DNA from: Sisyra terminalis
Taxonomy: Eukaryota > Arthropoda > Insecta > Neuroptera > Sisyridae
Assembly (NCBI GenBank): GCA_958496175.1
Contig: OY292276.1
Span: 14,774,001-14,838,000, forward strand
Direction: 5' to 3'
DNA length: 64,000 nt
Below the pieces are notes generated by a model that worked only from the letters and a program-made list of their open reading frames with translations, had not been told where the DNA came from and searched no databases. Position 1 is the first letter of the stretch, and each line of letters starts with the position of its first letter. This document shows, in pieces, positions 47,301 to 59,045 of the stretch. The position numbers and the translations under genes were made by a program.

Positions 47301-48971
47301 AATCTTCACTACTCTTTTTAATGATGTAGTGTAATTTGTATAAGGTATACTACTATAAATCTTTTAGAAAGAAATAAATTAAAATTCATTATTAAATGTA
47401 TTTAATTAAAAATACTTTTTCAAAAAGCAACGACAACAATAATTTCTAACAGAAATTTAAGGGTCACTAGTCAAAACAGTTATAAGTACAATTGAAACAC
47501 TAATAAAGAAGGGTTCGTTAATATTATTATTTTCGAAAGGGTGCTTATGTTTTAATACTGTTTATTGCAAATTCTGTTCTGGTATTTGTTCTACGATTTT
47601 CTTTTGCATTTATGTTTTAGTATTGTAAATGAAACAAAAATGCCGGAAGAAGCTGAAATTTTAAAGGAAATGCAATTCAGTTTCTTGTTGCTATGATTTA
47701 ATATTTTATTGAATTTTTGTTTCTTTTTAAAAAAAATTGTTTTATCCGATAAAAACAATTTCTTGTAGTATTAAAATAGAGTTAAAAAATTATTTTATAA
47801 TTCTTAATCAGTTTTGTATCCAATTACAGTCAACATTTTCCAAATCTAACTACTCCAAATTGCTAAGGTCATTTCAATTACGAAATTTCCTTGAAAGTTT
47901 CCCGAAATTTCCGATGTTGATTTTGATAATTATTTCTTGAAAAAGTAAACACACTTTTGATTGATTTCTAATGTCATTTCATCCAAATCAATTTCCACCG
48001 TAATTATTACCTTTATTGGAGCCATTATTCATAACTTTGACGGTGTCGATTTGGATCGATCGGCTGCGGAAAATTGGAAAACGATTTCTAAATTTGATTT
48101 TGAAACAAACAATAAAATAATTTTCGTTTTCATTTTTCAATCATAAATCCTTTTATGGTTTGCTCGCATTAATGAATCAGTGTCTGCTCGCATACGAGAG
48201 CCATTATAAAAATATAATTTTCCTGCGTCTCACCCGCGCGCCCTCCAATCAATCAGCCGTTAATTCCGAGTAAATTGCAACAATTGCGTCTCACTTTTCT
48301 CTTTGTTGACTAACCTTGCTGGGGATATTTTTTTTTCTCCCGGAAAAAAGAAAATTTGCCACCTCTGCACAAACCGATTTCGATATGAAGTGTTTCGTTT
48401 TGTGAAGTTTTTTATTTTTTGATACTTGGCTAGTTTCAAATGGAGAACCAATCTCGTTTTACTGGATTCGTTTTATTTTTGTCTCAATAAATTAATTTAT
48501 CGTTTTTATTTTGATATTTCGAGTCGTCAAATAAGGAGCTTTCTATCAAACGGGTCTGCGACATTAGCACTTTGTCCAACCGGATCATGACGCGGAAAGA
48601 AAATAATCTACGTATGCCAATTGCTGATGATAAATCAATCAATTATTACATTGAATTTATTAATCAGATGTTCACTAATTGAAATAAAATGTTACAAAAG
48701 TTTCTTTTTCTATCCCTTTTAATAACATGATATCAGAAAAAAGTATTATCAAAATATTTGCTACACTCATTCTTACAACGATTTCAAACTTTTTTGGTTC
48801 CTTTTTTTAAGTTTTTAAATTCACAAAAAATATCAAATTCTTGGTGAGCAAATAACTAGCAAATAATATAAGCTTATAATAATCAATTTATAATCTACAA
48901 ATCTATATACTTTTAAGTTCAAGTAATTTTTAAGTTCACTTAGTAACGGAGTAATTTAGTGAGGAATTATT
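44308..48971. other. AT-rich noncoding DNA
   Basis: No gene recognised. 47950-48660 is less AT-rich than its surroundings (patches such as GGATCGATCGGCTGCGG and CACCCGCGCGCC) and may hold conserved regulatory sequence. GAAACGTTAC on the minus strand near 44980 resembles a hammerhead tail without its core. Confidence 0.4.
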
Positions 48972-49715
48972 TTTGGCCTTAGCTCTTTAAAATGTAAACT
49001 ACTAGTCTACTACAACCAGTGGCTTGTGTAGGTGACTCTTTTGTCCTGGGGTTGCAATATGGTCCCAAAGGCAAAAAAACTCAACAATGAATCAACGACA
49101 TGAGGATGCAGAAGGTAACGAGAATTATTTGATGAAGAATCTTGAGAATCTTGAAGAATTTGTGCTATGATGATCACCTATCTTTAGTAATAAAGAGGTA
49201 CAAGAAGAAGATTTGCGGTAAAATAATTATATCTATCCTATATTCCTAAAATATCTAAACTTAGACCCTAATGTAACAAACTCCCTCATTCATTTTCAAA
49301 AGACCAAATAAAGACCATGAAATGTAAACTTTTAGTCTGTATTTTCCATTTAACGAGGATAAGAGAATACCACAAGGATCAGTAGCTTGTGTAGACCACT
49401 CTTTTGTCCTGCGGGTTGAGAAATTGAACCCGAAGGCAGAAGAAGGGAATACGTAATGAAAGCTCAACTGATAGGGGATCGAATTTTAGTGGGGATAATT
49501 GAATATCACAAGGATCAGTAGCTTGTGTAGGTCATTCTTTAGTCCTGGAGTTGAGAAATTGGTCCCAAAGGCAAAAAACTCACCAGCAAGAGTCATTGAA
49601 ATAAGGATGTAGAAGATGATGGGAATTCTTTGTATAATCATCATGACGTTTTGTGCCATGATAATCACTAATTTTCAGTGTTGAAGAAATACAAGAAGAA
49701 GAAGAAGAATTGTGA
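48972..49715. repeat. Three tandem SINE-like repeats with GAA-rich tails
   Basis: Copies at about 48972-49215, 49314-49460 and 49478-49712 share AAACTNNTAGTCT, CACAAGGATCAGTAGCTTGT (copies 2 and 3), ACTCTTTTGTCCTG and AATTGGTCCCAAAGGC. Copy 1 and copy 3 end in AAGAAGAAG runs. The 11505-11835 repeat is a fourth copy. The frames across them (49261-49467, 49486-49668, minus) differ between copies and are not proteins. Confidence 0.8.
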
Positions 49716-49865
49716 TAAAAATGATTAAGTCCATTCTTTGTTCCTTAATGCATCAAATTTAGCTGTATTGATTTTGGAAACATACTCATTAGTCAATATA
49801 AAGTTTTTCCTGGCAAAAACTGCTAAGACCCTTATTTCTTGTAAGCATTGTATTTTGATCTATTT

Positions 49866-50120
49866 CAAGGGCGGATTTAAGGGCGGGAGACCACGGGGTA
49901 TTTTTGTGTACTGTGGAGATTCCATAATAGGACATACTTAGAAGCAAATCAAATTATTAAAGATGTGAAAATATGAATAAAAAACAGAAAGAACATTAAT
50001 GAAACTCTAGTCTATTTCTGGCTGGAATTGCGACTTTTTTTCGTGATCCCTTTTACCCACTTGCAAATGAAAGATCATATTATGCCCCCCCCCCAGAAGA
50101 AAATCCTGAATTAACCCTTG
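49866..50120. mobile_element. hAT-like MITE (255 bp) with 8-bp target duplication
   Basis: Ends CAAGGGCGGATTTAAGG and, inverted, CAAGGGTTAATTCAGGATTT. Flanking octamers ATCTATTT and GTCTATTT match at 7 of 8. The GGCGGATTTAGGG-type terminus is common among arthropod hAT derivatives. A partial relative is at 52655-52780. Confidence 0.85.
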
Positions 50121-52654
50121 GTCTATTTAATATTATTTTGGGAGCTTTAGGATTTAAAATCACTTACAAAATACGCAGTCTTGATTATAGTCATGATTTT
50201 TTTAATTGTTATTTACCGTTGCTTTATAACTATTAAGATCTTTAGTGATTTTTACGTTAATAAAAATCCGTAATCAAGAAATATCGAAACTTTGCTCAAT
50301 AATTTTGGAGCAGTCATCTCAACCTGGTTAATCTTGATTTATTTTGTTGTATTTTTAAGTACAATTTGTTAAAAAGTTGATTTATTTTTTAAACTACTTT
50401 GCGACCTTTCTCTGGATAAGTAGGGAATACATTTTATTTAAGTATATAATTAAAAAAAAATGAATAAAACATGTTTTTTTAGGAAAATTGAAATAAAAAG
50501 ATTCCATCAAATTTGCTCTTCCTTTTTTCTATCAATAATACTATACGAAGAGATTGTATACAATTGTAAATACCTCAGTTTTAGGCAAATCTTCAATTAA
50601 TATTGATATTCTTAAGGATTTTGAAATATTTTTGCAGAATAAAACAATTCTATATGGTTAGAGTATTAGCATATAGCATCTTTAATAGAGCTTTTATGGG
50701 TAACAATACCTGTTCAAATTTGAGTTTGTTTTATCCCTTTCAAGAAGTCAAGAGAATTTCAAAGATCTAAAATTGTTTACCTTTTGTTAAACCTTTTGTA
50801 ATATTTGAATCTTTGCTCTTCGAAAAATGCATCTTTGGGTTGACCTTAAGACCCGCAACTTCTACCTATAGATCTTATCCTTGATTTATTGTATTTCTCA
50901 CTTTGATACAGACCAACTATATAAATATTTCCTCTAAATACTGCTTAATACCTTAGATAGAATAAAATAGTCAGGAAGAATATTCAAGGACAATCAATTT
51001 ACGTGACAGAGAAATTTCAGGTCTTTTTAATGTTATTTTAAGCCATCAATGTTTCATTGTTCCAAGTGGCTATGTATGTGTGTTTATCTTCGCGCGATAA
51101 AAGAATTAAAATAATAATAGTTGGAAAAAAGTATATATAGAGAGACTATAAAAAAATATCTATCAACCTCATGAGAGATGGCTGCCTACTTGAACATTTT
51201 ACCGGTCATATTGTTCCAAATATAAAAATTATTATTTTTCTTTCATTTAAATTCAAATTCTCTTTAATTGAAATGGAAATCAGATGCATTCCTTTCCTCA
51301 AGAGTTTGTTAGTCGTTTGACCAGTGGATTCAATTGGTTGAGACCAATAAGATCTTAATTTGACTAAAACCAATAATAATACTTTCTATGGTTTGAAAGT
51401 TGTTGCAAAAATAAAAGATAAATTCGTATTTTTTATCGATTGAATCGAAGATGCTGAGTCGAAATTGGCTTTAATTTATAAGAAAACAGTTTTTTTTTAT
51501 CAATTAACGTTTGTTTATGTTCATATTTTATAATATTTGTGTCAGAAGTTGAAAATTTTGTCGTCGGGTTTTTAGAAGTTAGTAAGAGGTTTTTATTGTC
51601 TCGGCTTTTGACCGCGAGTGTGATGGCTTCGATGGTTGGAATTGAAATTCCGGGACTGGCCATAAGACACAGTAGGACACTTTTATTTGGAGCCTTTTGG
51701 AAAATTGATTAAATTCTTATGTCCAATGTAAATAGAGAATAAATTTATAAATTAACAAAAATTTAAATAATTCTTCAGCTAGAATTTAGTATGAGAAATT
51801 ATATACCAAAATATTGAATACTAAGCCTAATTAAAAACAAGAGAAAACAATTTCCAAATTCGCAAACTTTAGTATTCTATCAACGATATTTTAACTATAG
51901 TTGCATTATTTATACTTATTTTAATCTATTGTTTTAAGAAATATATTTTTACAATTTTTTAACTTATCTATGATTCAAGGAATATGCATCAAATATTCGA
52001 ATTTGGTTGTTTAAAATTATGATTTGAAAACATTTATTCAATAATAAATATAACAAGTTTCATTAAAAAAAAAATAACATTTCTCTAGAATAAGTCTCCA
52101 ACACTCTTGTAATAGCACCAAGCTAAGAAAAGCTATTGAGATAATGAATAGGCTTAGCAGTATGGTCGGAAGATTACCTTAACAAAAACGAAAATAATAA
52201 TTGTTGACAGATAAAGTATTTAATCACCAGAAATCAAAGAAAAAAAAGGTTGCGAAGTAGCCTTAAAGATCATATACCTAAGAACTCTAGTCAGTAACAC
52301 TGGAGGATCCAGTGAAGAAATCCAAAGGGGTTTGAAAATTTGGAAAAGTACATCCACTGGAAAAGGTAAGTAAAACTAGTTAGCGTGTTGATTTTTCCAA
52401 TCGCTAAATATACCTGAGAAGTTTGGTCCCTAAATAATTGACATACTTATAGTTCAAAGAAAAGTGAAAGAAAAACATGGCATAGGAAAATCCTCCACAT
52501 AAAGAGTAAATAAAGAACTAAATGGGCTCTACTCACCAGAAATAGTACATCTAGTTAAGGACATGGAGGCATTGAAGATGATATCACCCAACTCATAGTG
52601 ATAAAAGGGCAGAAGAGAGATTTCTATATAAGTTCTATGTAAAATATTGGCAAT
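50121..52654. other. AT-rich noncoding DNA
   Basis: No gene recognised. The minus frame 51433-51663 begins in a slightly GC-richer patch but matches no family known to me. Confidence 0.42.
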
Positions 52655-52780
52655 GGCGGATTTAGGGCACACGGGGGCACGTGCCCTCCATGGTATTTTT
52701 GTGTACTGTGAAGATACATAACAGTACATCCTTAGAAGCAAATCAAATTATTAAAGTTGTGAAAATATATGAAAATTGTT
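52655..52780. mobile_element. Truncated hAT-like element related to 49866-50120
   Basis: GGCGGATTTAGGGCACACGG followed by TATTTTTGTGTACTGTG and TTAGAAGCAAATCAAATTAT, all shared with the start of the 49866 element. The right end is missing. Confidence 0.8.
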
Positions 52781-52915
52781 TGTAGTTGCAAATGATTAAA
52801 TAAATACTTTTTCAATTAAATCAAATTTTTTTATATAAAATTTTCGTTCATACTTTAATCAAATTTTCGATTAAATCATGGGCCATTGTGTTTTTATTTA
52901 ATATTTGCAAGTTGC

Positions 52916-52948
52916 CTGATGAAGTTGGAATAACACCAACGAAACGTT
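52916..52948 (+). ncRNA. Best-preserved hammerhead-like motif
   Basis: CTGATGA, one A, stem GTTGG, loop AATAACA, stem CCAAC, then GAAACGTT. Stem II is five perfect pairs. Outside, AGTTGC just before the core pairs with GCAATT just after GAAACGTT (six pairs with one G-T). AC/GT after GAA forms a loopless helix III, and GTT obeys the NUH cleavage rule. All helices are present; the only departures from a standard type I hammerhead are the extra A before stem II and the loopless helix III, which would require pairing of two molecules. Confidence 0.6.
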
Positions 52949-53379
52949 GCAATTGAAATAAATGAAGTAAAACACTGCTAATTTGTTTGGTCTACCACAT
53001 CCAGATATATCCTTCACATCACTCAAACTATTTAAAAATTTCCTAAATTAAGAATTGTATTATCTTTTAAAATCTTTAATCTCAAAATTGGAAATTTCTG
53101 GAAATAGCAGGATTACACAAAAAAGGGTCATCAAATTCCTTTAAATTTTACTTTTTTCATATGATTTATGGATGTTTCCAATCATTTTTGTTTATGAATG
53201 CCTAAATACAAATGCTGGGCTGTCTTGGGTCTTTCAAGAACTGGCCGATTCGAAAGAGTCAGTGGAGAAAAAAAAATCGCTAGCGGTTGTAAGACATTTT
53301 TTTTTATAAATTCTGATAATAGTGTACGCTTAAGAGGGATATAATTTCAATCTGAACAAATTATTATTATCATGGACCG

Positions 53380-53960
53380 CATTAACATAAATTAAGGTCC
53401 GCCGCGATCCGCCCCCCACGGACCTTTTTCCAACTCCAAATCCACAGAGGCTGAACGAATCCCACTCGCTCGCATCACACAATCAATTTTTCTCGTAAAA
53501 TTCAATGAAGAAATTGAATTATTATGATTCAATAGCGTAATTACAGCTTTTGTCTCCGGACAAATTGTTTGTTGAAATTGACGTTTTTTTTTCCCCCGTC
53601 TCTTCCCTGCAAAATTGAGGAAAAGTTCGCGTCAATCGAGCAAAACACTGAGAACTGGTTTGGTCGAACAGGCGATTTCTCTCAACACGTGTTCTCAAAT
53701 GTTCAGAATTCGCGAGTAACGTTGATTAATCGAATTGGCTTCTGTTTGCCACAACTATCAATAAGATCGAAATTTGGCTACCGTTTACCTCGGCTTGGCC
53801 CAAATCAACCACATCAATCAGTTAGGCTTCGATTCAACAAAAATTAATTACCAAAAATTCATTCGAATCTATTCTCAGGCCATTCATCAAACCTATCCTT
53901 ATCAGGTTTGCGTAAATTAAATTTTCAGCATACCTTCGAACTACTAGCTGCCCCCTTTAA
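53380..53960. promoter_or_regulatory. GC-balanced nonrepetitive island
   Basis: Begins with AAGGTCCGCCGCGATCCGCC, closed by CACGGACCTT (inverted ends AAGGTCCG and CGGACCTT). The following 500 bases are of balanced composition without homopolymers. The frame 53569-53847 has no recognisable domain. Candidate distal regulatory DNA; no direct evidence. Confidence 0.3.
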
Positions 53961-56900
53961 TTAACAGCTCATCGACATATTTGAAATTAATCATTCTGAA
54001 ATGTTATTTTTTACATTTAAGAATCCTAATTAAATAAAATAGTGGATCGTCGTATCGAAAGTTTTATTCCCAATTTTTTTGTAAGAAGTCAATCGATTAA
54101 AACAAAAACGGAGTTGGCTATTTGAGAAACAAAAGAGTAAACGCCATTTTGACCAAGACGCCATATTTTTTTTTTGCTAGTCGATATGTCATTTGGTTAT
54201 TTGAACATTCTATTTATTATTATACAACTATACTCGATTGCAGATTGCATAAATGTTATTCAACTGCGTTATATAGAAAGGCCTTTCACGCATTTCGTGA
54301 GGATTTTGATCACAATAATAGATCTAATGCACAATGTCAAAAAATAATTTTAAAATGTTCTAAAATAACATTAAAACATAATGTAGCTAATAATTTTTAG
54401 CTTTACTTGAAAAAATCTAAAAAATATTCGCTTAAAAATGCAAATCAAAATCGTTCAAGTTTCAAATTCCTTACACTAGCTTCTGGTAGCTCGGCGTTAA
54501 AATGACGTCACAGTACAGAAACTTCAAAGTTCCACGGAAGTATTCCTATGGCAAATGTTTTTAAATACAAATTGTAAGGTTGATTGAATCACTGAAGCTA
54601 AATGTAAAACAATGAAACCATTACAAAATTTGAAATTTGATATAGCCTGGTATATTTTATTACACAAAAAAGTATGCAAATTTACCTCTTGAAAATCACT
54701 TTACTATTAGTCATCTGAGCAGAAAAGGAGAGATACTATCATCATCTTCAAAAAGTCTAAATAAAGATTAAAGGCTTTTACTGTTTCTGATTATAGCCTT
54801 TATTTACTTTTGCACTATGCCCAAATGTCAGTCAAATTGGTTCACTCGTTGATGAAATTTTTTTTCTCATTAATCGCTTTATTTATTCGCAAATTAAAAG
54901 ACATAGAAAGCTTAAACATGTAGTATAAACGTATCTTTTTAGAACCAACATATCGTCCAAAATAGTCGAAATACCTATCTGGGGTCGATATTTCATTGCT
55001 ATCGTTCTATGGATTTTTCTGCGATTTTCGCTGTAGTCTATATTTTTGCACTGTCGCAAAACTACTTAAAATACTTTTCTCTAAATTTCAGGTATAATTT
55101 GATTAATAGAGAAAATAAAGTTTTGCTTAAAAATTTTTTATAGATCCAGCCACAATGACTCATTTTTACATAAAAAAAACTTTTCCTCATTTCCCAGCCA
55201 AGTGAATAATTTTTAAATATTTAGACAATTATTCACTGGAACTTGTTTTAAAGTACAATAATACCTAGTTTAGTCGGTTGGAAAAATAATTTTTCTTACT
55301 TGTAGTAAAAGACTCAGTATTAAGATTATTAATGCAAAGCTTACTTTTTACATACACTAAACACAATTAAAATTCATTCCATTAAAAAAAAATAAGAATA
55401 ATTTTTAGAGTATAAAAACGATTTCCACGACATTCGAAAAATTGTGTAAATTATAATTGATTTTATGACATCCGTAGAAAGATCCATTTAAGTGTATTTC
55501 GGTTTCAATAAATGGACTATTACGTCACAGTATATAGCGCACCTATCGTTTTCGGACTCTCATTTGTTCAATTAAATTAAAACTTTTCTTGCAAAATATA
55601 AATTTGCTGTACTAAATTGGTTTTTCTCACTTTAATAACGTCCTGAATCGATTGAAAAGAAAAATGTGTATATGATCTATTGATTAAATGAGACATACAT
55701 TGTTAATGTAGTACTCCAATTAAATGAGATTAAAAGGAGAATTTTTGATCCAAATGTAGGGTGGGAAATTACGATCATGTACTGTCCAATCAGCAAATAA
55801 AGTATGCAATTCATTGAAATTTTGTAAGTTTTACTTTTCATTCTTTCTGATATTATGGATTTTTTAAATCAAATGTTGTTTTATTAGCTTAAAAGCGAGG
55901 GGAAACGTAATCATTAAGTCAAGTGGCTCATTTTTTCCTGAATCAGAAAAATTAAAACGGAATAATTTTTTGAAATTGTTTCTATTGATTTTATCGAAAT
56001 ATTAAGGAAAGAAAAAAAAATGTCCAGTCAAAGGCAATAAAATTGAAATACCAAAGAGAAGGATTCAATTTCATGTTTTTATTAGAGTTGTTTGACCATT
56101 TTTTTTCATCTGTAAATCATCGATTAGATTCCAATTGATTCAATAAAGGCATCGTAAAAGTTTGCTTTGAATTTCTCTAAGAGTTGACCTGCCCCAAAAG
56201 CGGTCGTCGATATCTTTCGGCCGATCTTCCAAGATTGATTTTTTTTTTCAGTTCTCAACCTATGGACGGCCGTTCCCCTCGATCGTCCTATCTTGCGCCA
56301 CATCTTGACCGCTACAACAAATTTTTGATTTTGTTTAGACTCATCAATAAATATTTGACGAGGAAAAAAATCGAAATGCTCCGATCGGAATCGATTACCG
56401 CAATCAATTAATTTTAATATAAAACATAATAATCCAACTGAATCCTAACACGAAAACGCAACACTTATCTCAATCGCATCTTGACAGAGTTTCCTCTTGA
56501 AAGAAATATTCCGAGTCATCTTTGTATGGAAGAGAAAATATCTTAACAATTAGTACATGAAATAATTAAGTTAGTTCAATTTGAAAAGGCTGAGACGACG
56601 GTTTGGCGGAGAGAGGAGATTGGGAGCCAGCAAAGATGAGGCGTAATGAAATAAAGTGGCATGACCTTGCCTGAACTGTAACTCTCCCAATTAATTCATT
56701 TAAGTTTCGTTGATAAATATCAGAGCCGTTCGGCACTAATTAAGTTAATGGCATGTATCAATCACGAAAGAGATGATCGTTAGATGCGACGCGACCCTCG
56801 TTTCACTCCCAATCCCAATCGGATGAAAGTTTTTCGAGAAAATCCCAAAAAAAAAAATATATGAGGAAAAAAAGCTTATCTTATGCAATTCAACAAAACA

Positions 56901-57287
56901 ATGTATCAACGGGAGCGATGCTGGTTTATCTGATTAGAAAAATGAAAGTTTCTTTGACATCTTACTTTGAACTTTCATTTTTTTGGGTTTCGTATCATAA
57001 GAAGAAAAAAAAAGGAACCCTTATAAGATCACTTCATTGTCCGTCTGTATATTTGGCAGCTTGTCAAAAACATTTTCCTTCCAAAGGACTGCGAATTCAA
57101 GAAATAAAGCATGTAATATAACACAATCAAAAATTAGGACTGTTGATGGCTGATTTAACCACTCGAAAGTAAATCGAAAATCTTAACCAAGGGTTTCAAT
57201 TTTTTTTCGTTTTCCGGTGCGTTTAAAATACCAGAATTTTTCCGTGGTACCCCATTTCAAATCTCAGGGCCAACCAATGCACAACAA
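53961..57287. other. Mostly AT-rich noncoding DNA
   Basis: No gene recognised. 56160-56310 and 56580-56830 are GC-richer patches that could be regulatory; the frame 56184-56411 has no known domain. Confidence 0.4.
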
Positions 57288-57508
57288 GGCTCATATCTCT
57301 TTTAGAACCGTCAAATCTAGCTACATTGCATTTTGTACTTTACTTTCTATTCTTTTCACAATTTTTTTGCTAATTCAATTCTAAAAAGGTATAATTTTTT
57401 TTGATGGCTAAATTTTCTTTATAGGTCGATTTATTCAACAATTAAATCAAAAGCAAAGTAGAAAATGCAACGCTACCGGATTTGATGGTTCTAAAAAGAA
57501 CATGAGCC
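57288..57508. mobile_element. Inverted-repeat MITE, family B, copy 2 (221 bp)
   Basis: Ends GGCTCA and TGAGCC, with GTCAAATCTAGCTACATTGC on the left mirrored by GCAACGCTACCGGATTTGA on the right. Centre GCTAATTCAATTCTAA and GGCTAAATTTTC match the centre of 5076-5300. The arms have drifted much further apart than in copy 1. Confidence 0.82.
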
Positions 57509-57601
57509 AACAAAAACTCGACATGCAACTAAGCCACACACTAAATCGCATTTATTTTTAAACTAAATAAGTACAAATTTATTTTTGATGTATTGCCCAG
57601 A

Positions 57602-57634
57602 TACGTATTTCGATTGCAAAGCAATCTTCCTCAG
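57602..57634 (-). ncRNA. Hammerhead-like motif with longer helix III
   Basis: On the minus strand: CTGAGGA, one A, stem GATTGC, loop TTT, stem GCAATC, then GAA-ATAC-GTAT-C. Stem II is six perfect pairs. ATAC/GTAT gives a self-complementary four-pair helix III. CCA before the core pairs with TGG after the predicted cleavage site. A degraded inverted partner lies at about 57704-57736 (plus strand, beginning CTTTGGGAGA). Confidence 0.5.
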
Positions 57635-57777
57635 TGGTCATCAAGTAGTATTCATCAAGAGAATCATCACATTGCAATTACGGAGCGATCTATTAATACT
57701 TGATGATCACTTTGGGAGAATGCTTGGCAATTGAAAAACTTATATAGGGAAATACGTCAATGAAATATTTGTTTGAA

Positions 57778-57868
57778 ATTTTATTCCAATTTATGTTTAT
57801 AGTTTGCTTTTGTAAATTATATTACAGAAATAAGACCAACAATTCATTTCATATATTGTATAAACAAT
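57778..57868. repeat. Dispersed AT-rich repeat, inverted relative of 33700-33785
   Basis: TGTTTATAGTTTGCTTTTGT, AAATAAGACCA and TTTCATATATTGTATAAACA match the inverted sequence of 33700-33785. Its right part overlaps the border of the large foldback. Confidence 0.75.
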
Positions 57869-58515
57869 AGACATTCAAAAAAATGATGATTTTTTTTTCT
57901 TAATTATATCGAAAATATTGTTGGGAATAACAAAAAAAAAATCCTGTGAAAGTTTAAGCTCTTAATATTAATATTAAGAGGTGCCGTATCGCAAATTTCG
58001 ATTTTCCATTTAAATAACATAGGAACAATATTCTCTTGCACTTTGGAATTTTATAGCACACGTTGGTGACAATATTTCGGAATGACCAAGATATATTCTT
58101 GTAGAAAGTTGAACGATCTACAAAAAAGGTGAAGTAAAAGTTTTTGATATATTTATTAATATTAAAATTTCTCTTTAGTTCAACTTTGACCTCGAATAAC
58201 TTTTGAAGGAATAAATATATCAAAAACCTGTTCGAGACCTTTTTTGTAGATCGTTCAATTTGCTACAAGAATATATCTTAGTTATGCCGAAATATTGTCA
58301 CCAACGTGAGCTCTAAATTTCCAAAGTGCAAGAGAATATTGTTCCCATGTTATTTAAAGGAAAATCGAAATTTGCGATGCGGCACTTGTTAATATTAATA
58401 TTAAGAGCTTAAACTTTCACAGGATTTTTTTTGTCATTTCCAATAATATTTTCGATACAATTAAGAAAAAAAAACATCATTTTTTTTGAATCAGTCTAAT
58501 AAACAATATATAAAT
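57850..58515. repeat. Large foldback element (~660 bp, arms ~300 bp)
   Basis: Left arm 57855-58150 and right arm 58205-58505 are inverted copies, sharing TTTTTTGTAGATCGTTCAA, TTGCACTTTGGAA, CGAAATTTGCGAT and TTAATATTAATATTAAGAG, around a 55-bp centre. No frame shows a known domain. The arms differ by scattered single changes, so it is an old insertion. Confidence 0.92.
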
Positions 58516-58554
58516 TGTACTAATTCCAACTAAGTCATTCGTATATTCGTTAAG

Positions 58555-59045
58555 AGATATATTTTCTTTATCCAGAAATTTTTAGTCTAACCAAAATAGA
58601 TAAGCTTGGGAATTTTTTAACTAATTTTTAAAGACTTGAGTAGTAATTTTCTTGGTTAGTGTCTTTGGTTTGAAAATCCTTGATATAAAATACGAATGAA
58701 AGCTTCATTAATTAAACCTTTTTGTTTACAATTTTTAATTCTTACAATTATTAAGGCAATTAAAAGAATCAATCTAATGATTAAAAGTATATTCATATAT
58801 TTGTCTAAAGATATATTTTTATTACCCAGAAATTTTAATCCAACCAAAAACTTTGGGATTTTTTTTACTAACTTTTAAAGACTTAAATTGTAATTTCCTT
58901 GGTTAGTGTTTATGAATTAAAAATCCATTATGTGAAATATGAATGAAAACTTCATTATTTAAACTTCTTGGGTTACAATTTTCAATTCTTACAATTATTA
59001 CGGTAGTCGAAAGAATCAAAAGAATGATTAAAAGTTTTTTATTTC
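58555..59045. repeat. Tandem duplication of a ~252-bp unit
   Basis: Unit 1 (58555-58806) and unit 2 (58807-59045) share AGATATATTTT, CCAGAAATTTT, TTTTAAAGACTT, CTTGGTTAGTGT, ATACGAATGAAA-type, and TTCTTACAATTATTA blocks in the same order. AT-rich and noncoding. Confidence 0.85.
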
